Below are positions 22,955 to 25,222 of a stretch of 25,222 nucleotides of DNA, in pieces (the first letter of the stretch is position 1; each line of letters begins with the position of its first letter). This DNA comes from JBJSXF01 sp046086225 (GTDB taxonomy: Bacteria > Actinomycetota > Acidimicrobiia > IMCC26256 > PALSA-610), in NCBI GenBank assembly GCA_046086225.1, contig JBJSXF010000114.1, forward strand, positions 1-25,222. Reading direction: 5' to 3'. The notes below the pieces were generated by a model that saw only the letters and a list, made by a program, of their open reading frames with translations, was not told the DNA's origin and searched no databases. The position numbers were made by a program, and so were the translations under genes.

Positions 22955-24460
22955 ATGAGCCCCAACGTCCTGATGCTCGTGACCGACAACCAGTCGGCCG
23001 ACTCCCTCGGCTGCTACGGCAACCGGGAGCACGAGACCCCACACCTCGACCGGCTCGCCCGCGAGGGCATCCGCTTCGATCGCGCCTTCTGCACCAACGG
23101 CCTCTGCTCGCCGACCCGGGCGTCGATCCTCACCGGCTTGATGCCTTCCCAGCACGGCGTGCACATCGCGCTCCCCGATGACGACGTGTTCCCGAAAGCC
23201 CCCGATTACGACGTCACCCGCGAGTTCCCGTCACTCGCGCCGATCCTGCGGGCCCACGGCTACGCCACCGGGATGATCGGGAAGTGGCACCTCGGCAACC
23301 ACACGTGCGTCGGCCACGGCTTCGACCACTGGGAGGCGTTCACCAAGGGTCATACGACCGACTTCTACGACAACGAGGTCTTCGCCGACGGCGAGACCCA
23401 CCGGGTGACCGGACACCACATCGTCGACCACTTCGCCGATCGCGCCACCGAGTACCTCGCCCGCCACCGGGGAGACCGACCCTTCTTCCTGCAGGTGAAC
23501 TTCGACGGTCCCTACGTGCTCCCGCCGACCGTGGTCGGCCCCGATCCCCGCAACCCGTTCTACGAACGCTTCGCGGGCCGGTCGTTCGCACCCTTCCCGC
23601 CCGTCGACGACCGTCTGATCCGCTCACTCGCCGCCCCGTTCGACTTCGACCTCGACCCGAATGAGGAGTACACGCTCGCCAGCGCGTTCAACAACGTCTG
23701 GTGGACGGTGCGCATGCACAACGACCAGGCCACTCGGGCCAACGTCGCCGCGCAGAACGCGCTCGTCGACGCCGCCGTCGGTCGGGTGGTCGACGCGCTC
23801 GATACGCACGGCCTGGGTGCCGACACGCTCGTGATCGTCACGACCGATCAGGGCAACCCCTACGGCCAGCGGGGCCTGTGGGGCCATCCGATCTGGACCG
23901 ATCCGCCGTTCGTCCATGACGTGACGTTCCGGGTACCGCTCATCGTGCGGCAGCCGGGAACGGTGCCCGCCCAGCGCAGCATCGACCGCATCGTGTCGCA
24001 CTACGACCTGCTCCCGACCATCCTCGAACACGTCGGCATCGGGGGTCGGCAACCCTCGGCCTCGCCCGGGCGCAGCTTCGCCCCGCTCCTCGCCGGTGCC
24101 GAGCTCGGACCCTGGACCGACGAAGCGTTCTTCGAGGCGGAGACCGCCCGGGCCGTGCGGACGCGAGAGCACCTCTACGTCGCCCACCTCGACGCCGAAC
24201 CCGAGCTCTACGACCTGGTCGCCGATCCCGAGCAGTGGCACGACGTCGCCGCCCGACCCGAGTACGCCGCAGTGGTGGCGAAGCTCGACACGCGGCTCCG
24301 AGCGTTCTTCGCCGACCACGCCGACCCGCGCTACGACCTGTGGAACGGCGGGAGCGGGCAGATGATGGTCTCGCGCTACCTGAAGTTCAAGGAGCGCTAC
24401 GGCCGTTCGTGGGAGGTCACCACCGAGGTCGGCCCCGCGTGGGCGCCCGACCCGATCTGA
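22955..24460 (+). CDS. Cytoplasmic type I sulfatase (FGly-dependent)
   Basis: 501 residues from ATG 22955, with strong Shine-Dalgarno GGAGGA (22945-22950). No signal peptide: the chain opens directly with strand 1 and metal ligands (LMLVTDNQ, D11-N12). CSPTRASILTG (51-61) is the formylglycine motif with C51 as the modified residue. GKWHLG follows, and the second metal block is TTDQGNPYGQRGLWG. The long C-terminus ends in a Trp/Tyr-rich stretch. Type I sulfatases hydrolyse sulfate esters with FGly and Ca2+; phosphonate-monoester-hydrolase relatives share the motif. A cytoplasmic location implies an imported substrate. It differs from the exported sulfatase at 1069 in signal, length and motif wording. 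It ends 33 bases before the convergent HTH gene. Confidence 0.9.
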   Translation: MSPNVLMLVTDNQSADSLGCYGNREHETPHLDRLAREGIRFDRAFCTNGLCSPTRASILTGLMPSQHGVHIALPDDDVFPKAPDYDVTREFPSLAPILRAHGYATGMIGKWHLGNHTCVGHGFDHWEAFTKGHTTDFYDNEVFADGETHRVTGHHIVDHFADRATEYLARHRGDRPFFLQVNFDGPYVLPPTVVGPDPRNPFYERFAGRSFAPFPPVDDRLIRSLAAPFDFDLDPNEEYTLASAFNNVWWTVRMHNDQATRANVAAQNALVDAAVGRVVDALDTHGLGADTLVIVTTDQGNPYGQRGLWGHPIWTDPPFVHDVTFRVPLIVRQPGTVPAQRSIDRIVSHYDLLPTILEHVGIGGRQPSASPGRSFAPLLAGAELGPWTDEAFFEAETARAVRTREHLYVAHLDAEPELYDLVADPEQWHDVAARPEYAAVVAKLDTRLRAFFADHADPRYDLWNGGSGQMMVSRYLKFKERYGRSWEVTTEVGPAWAPDPI

Positions 24461-24469
24461 CGACGGCGA

Positions 24470-24491
24470 CGGATCACCGAGACTCGATCCG
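24470..24491. terminator. Weak hairpin between convergent genes
   Basis: A 6-bp stem CGGATC/GATCCG with a 10-base loop lies between the sulfatase stop and the HTH-gene stop. No T-tract; the terminator role is uncertain. Confidence 0.3.
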
Positions 24492-24493
24492 GG

Positions 24494-24721
24494 TCAGTCG
24501 TTGACGATGTTCGCGATCGTCTGCGGCGACACCCCTGCGACCTCGGCGATGTCCCGGAGCGAGGCTCCGTTGGCCTTCGCGAGGCGCACCGCCGTCGACC
24601 ATTCCGCGGCCAGCTCCTCGCGCTCACGGGTGAGACGCTCGACCACCCGCAAGGCCGCATCGCGTGAGCTCGCCGACATCCGAACTTCCTGCAGGTCCAC
24701 CCGACGCTTGATTGCGCTCAT
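24494..24721 (-). CDS. Small helix-turn-helix protein
   Basis: 75 residues from ATG 24721, which overlaps the stop of the 54-residue gene (ATGA). An N-terminal basic stretch is followed by a long charged helix (about 20-45, RVVERLTREREELAAEW), then a C-terminal helix-turn-helix, SLRDIAEVAGVSPQTIANIV (54-73). The HTH resembles MerR/Sigma-like or Xre-like recognition motifs but the protein is too short for a named family. ATG at M15 would give a 61-residue alternative. Inferred role: DNA-binding regulator, perhaps autoregulating the two-gene unit. A toxin-antitoxin reading is possible because of size and overlap, but no known toxin fold is seen. Confidence 0.75.
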   Translation of the reverse strand: MSAIKRRVDLQEVRMSASSRDAALRVVERLTREREELAAEWSTAVRLAKANGASLRDIAEVAGVSPQTIANIVND

Positions 24722-24882
24722 GAGGCTTCCTCGATCGCTCGGAGCAACTTCGAGATCACATTCCGGAGGATGACTGCGGCGACGAGCTCCTCGCTCCGCC
24801 GCTCGACGACGTCGACCACGGCGCCCAGTGCTTCGAGGAGGTGGGCGAGCTCAGCTTCGTCCAGATCGACATCGAGCCACAT
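24718..24882 (-). CDS. 54-residue acidic small protein, unknown function
   Basis: Reads MWLDVDLDEAELAHLLEALG, then a helical segment with VVERRSEELVAAVILRNVIS, and ends IEEAS. It is acidic at the start and mostly helical, with no membrane segment. ATG 24882 lies exactly 6 bases after TAGACT (24889-24894, minus strand), a leaderless layout that supports the start. Its stop overlaps the ATG of the HTH gene (ATGA), so the two are coupled. I recognise no family. It could be a partner or antitoxin-like binder of the HTH protein; that is conjecture. Confidence 0.65.
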   Translation of the reverse strand: MWLDVDLDEAELAHLLEALGAVVDVVERRSEELVAAVILRNVISKLLRAIEEAS

Positions 24883-24888
24883 CGCAGG

Positions 24889-24894
24889 AGTCTA
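24889..24894 (-). promoter_or_regulatory. -10 box (TAGACT) of the two-gene micro-operon
   Basis: On the minus strand TAGACT, then 6 bases, then ATG 24882: leaderless layout without a -35. Confidence 0.5.
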
Positions 24895-24978
24895 ATCGAT
24901 GGACAGCTCGTTCGGTTCCTGGACACCCGACCCCGCCGCCGCGGAACGCCGCGCCGGATGAGGGCCCACTCGGTGCCG

Positions 24979-25010
24979 CATCGCTTCCACCGCGCTTCGC
25001 GGTGGCGATG
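24979..25010. repeat. Strong inverted repeat upstream of selO
   Basis: An 8-bp stem CCACCGCG/CGCGGTGG (loop CTT) is extended by an outer 5-bp stem CATCG/CGATG across a 3-base bulge. It sits in the divergent region between the micro-operon and selO, outside both predicted transcripts. Role unknown: possible operator or cruciform. The rest of 24901-24978 shows nothing clear. Confidence 0.4.
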
Positions 25011-25018
25011 TCGTTCCC

Positions 25019-25044
25019 GAACGTTCCGGGGCCGGGGATACCGT
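25019..25044 (+). promoter_or_regulatory. selO promoter: palindrome GAACGTTC plus TACCGT -10
   Basis: TACCGT (25039-25044), then 6 bases, then GTG 25051 gives a leaderless start. The perfect palindrome GAACGTTC (25019-25026) lies where a -35 would fall and could be a regulator site. It is not an actinobacterial LexA box, because the central N4 spacer is missing. Confidence 0.45.
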
Positions 25045-25050
25045 TCTCCC

Positions 25051-25222
25051 GTGGTCTCCGAGCGGCTCGATGTCCCCTTCACCGCCCTCCCCGAGGTCAC
25101 CTTCGACCGGTCCTTCGCCCGCGACCTCCCCGGCCTCGCCGAGCCGTGGCAACCCGCGCCGGTGACCGCGCCCGAGCTGCTCGTCACCAACGACGAGTTG
25201 GCGGCTCGCCTCGGGATCGACC
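25051..25222 (+). CDS. selO: SelO (YdiU) protein adenylyltransferase, N-terminal fragment
   Basis: The first 57 codons from GTG 25051; the gene leaves the window on the right. The peptide FARDLPGL...PAPVTAPELLVTN continues into DELAARLGID. This matches the SelO/UPF0061 N-terminus (F...LPG......P.P...P.L...N..LA..LG.D). SelO is a pseudokinase-fold enzyme that AMPylates proteins and is linked to redox stress. The catalytic region lies outside the window, so completeness cannot be judged. The start is supported by the -10 box 6 bases upstream. Confidence 0.75.
   Translation, partial: MVSERLDVPFTALPEVTFDRSFARDLPGLAEPWQPAPVTAPELLVTNDELAARLGID

Noticed and set aside
25019..25026. SOS (LexA) box before selO
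   Set aside because: Actinobacterial LexA sites need a 4-base spacer between CGAAC and GTTCG; here the half-sites touch.

Overview
The window is very GC-rich, tightly packed bacterial chromosome. It has two tRNA genes, many GTG starts, 4-base GTGA/ATGA gene overlaps, and repeated TANNNT boxes lying 6-7 bases before a start codon (the leaderless mRNA layout common in Actinomycetota). Gene content (actinobacterial-style fused ABC exporter, bacterial S1P-lyase-like enzyme, SelO, FGly sulfatases) fits an actinobacterium, perhaps of class Acidimicrobiia. That class is inferred from style and is not proven. No phage, IS element, CRISPR array or rRNA was seen.

Layout. 1-951 (minus): start of an FAD/NAD(P) oxidoreductase, a TMEM175-like (DUF1211) channel and tRNA-Arg(ACG). 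1069-3493: a lipoprotein sulfatase facing a lipoprotein esterase. 3503-5445 (minus): a KamB/NpmA-like 16S rRNA methyltransferase downstream of RsmI, which carries an N-terminal DUF371 domain. 5481-6693: a sigma-70 factor with a textbook promoter and a long structured leader. 6730-8546: divergent SDR and 2-hydroxyacid dehydrogenase. 8591-10657: a nitrobindin-like protein and a large membrane protein. 10706-16857 (minus): a fused two-half ABC exporter, GH13 alpha-glucosidase, METTL7-like methyltransferase and tRNA-Ser(GCT), the last overlapping the methyltransferase stop codon. 16947-24460 (plus): FGGY kinase and S1P-lyase-like enzyme (translationally coupled), a small charged protein, methylthioinosine phosphorylase and MTA/SAH deaminase (coupled), a membrane protein and a cytoplasmic sulfatase. 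24494-24882 (minus): a two-gene micro-operon (54-aa acidic protein, 75-aa HTH protein). 25051-end: start of selO.

How the genes work together. RsmI (C1402) and a KamB/NpmA-type enzyme (A1408) would both modify helix 44 of 16S rRNA, the decoding site where aminoglycosides bind. The deaminase and phosphorylase form a methylthioadenosine salvage route through methylthioinosine. The kinase/lyase pair resembles the logic of sphingosine kinase plus S1P lyase, and may be an undescribed phosphorylate-then-cleave pathway for an amino alcohol or amino-polyol.

The most notable points are the DUF371-RsmI fusion beside a KamB-like enzyme, the FGGY kinase-lyase pair, a CDS whose stop codon is nucleotides 8-10 of a tRNA, two mini-ORFs that end on the start codon of a membrane-protein gene, and eight leaderless-type promoters.
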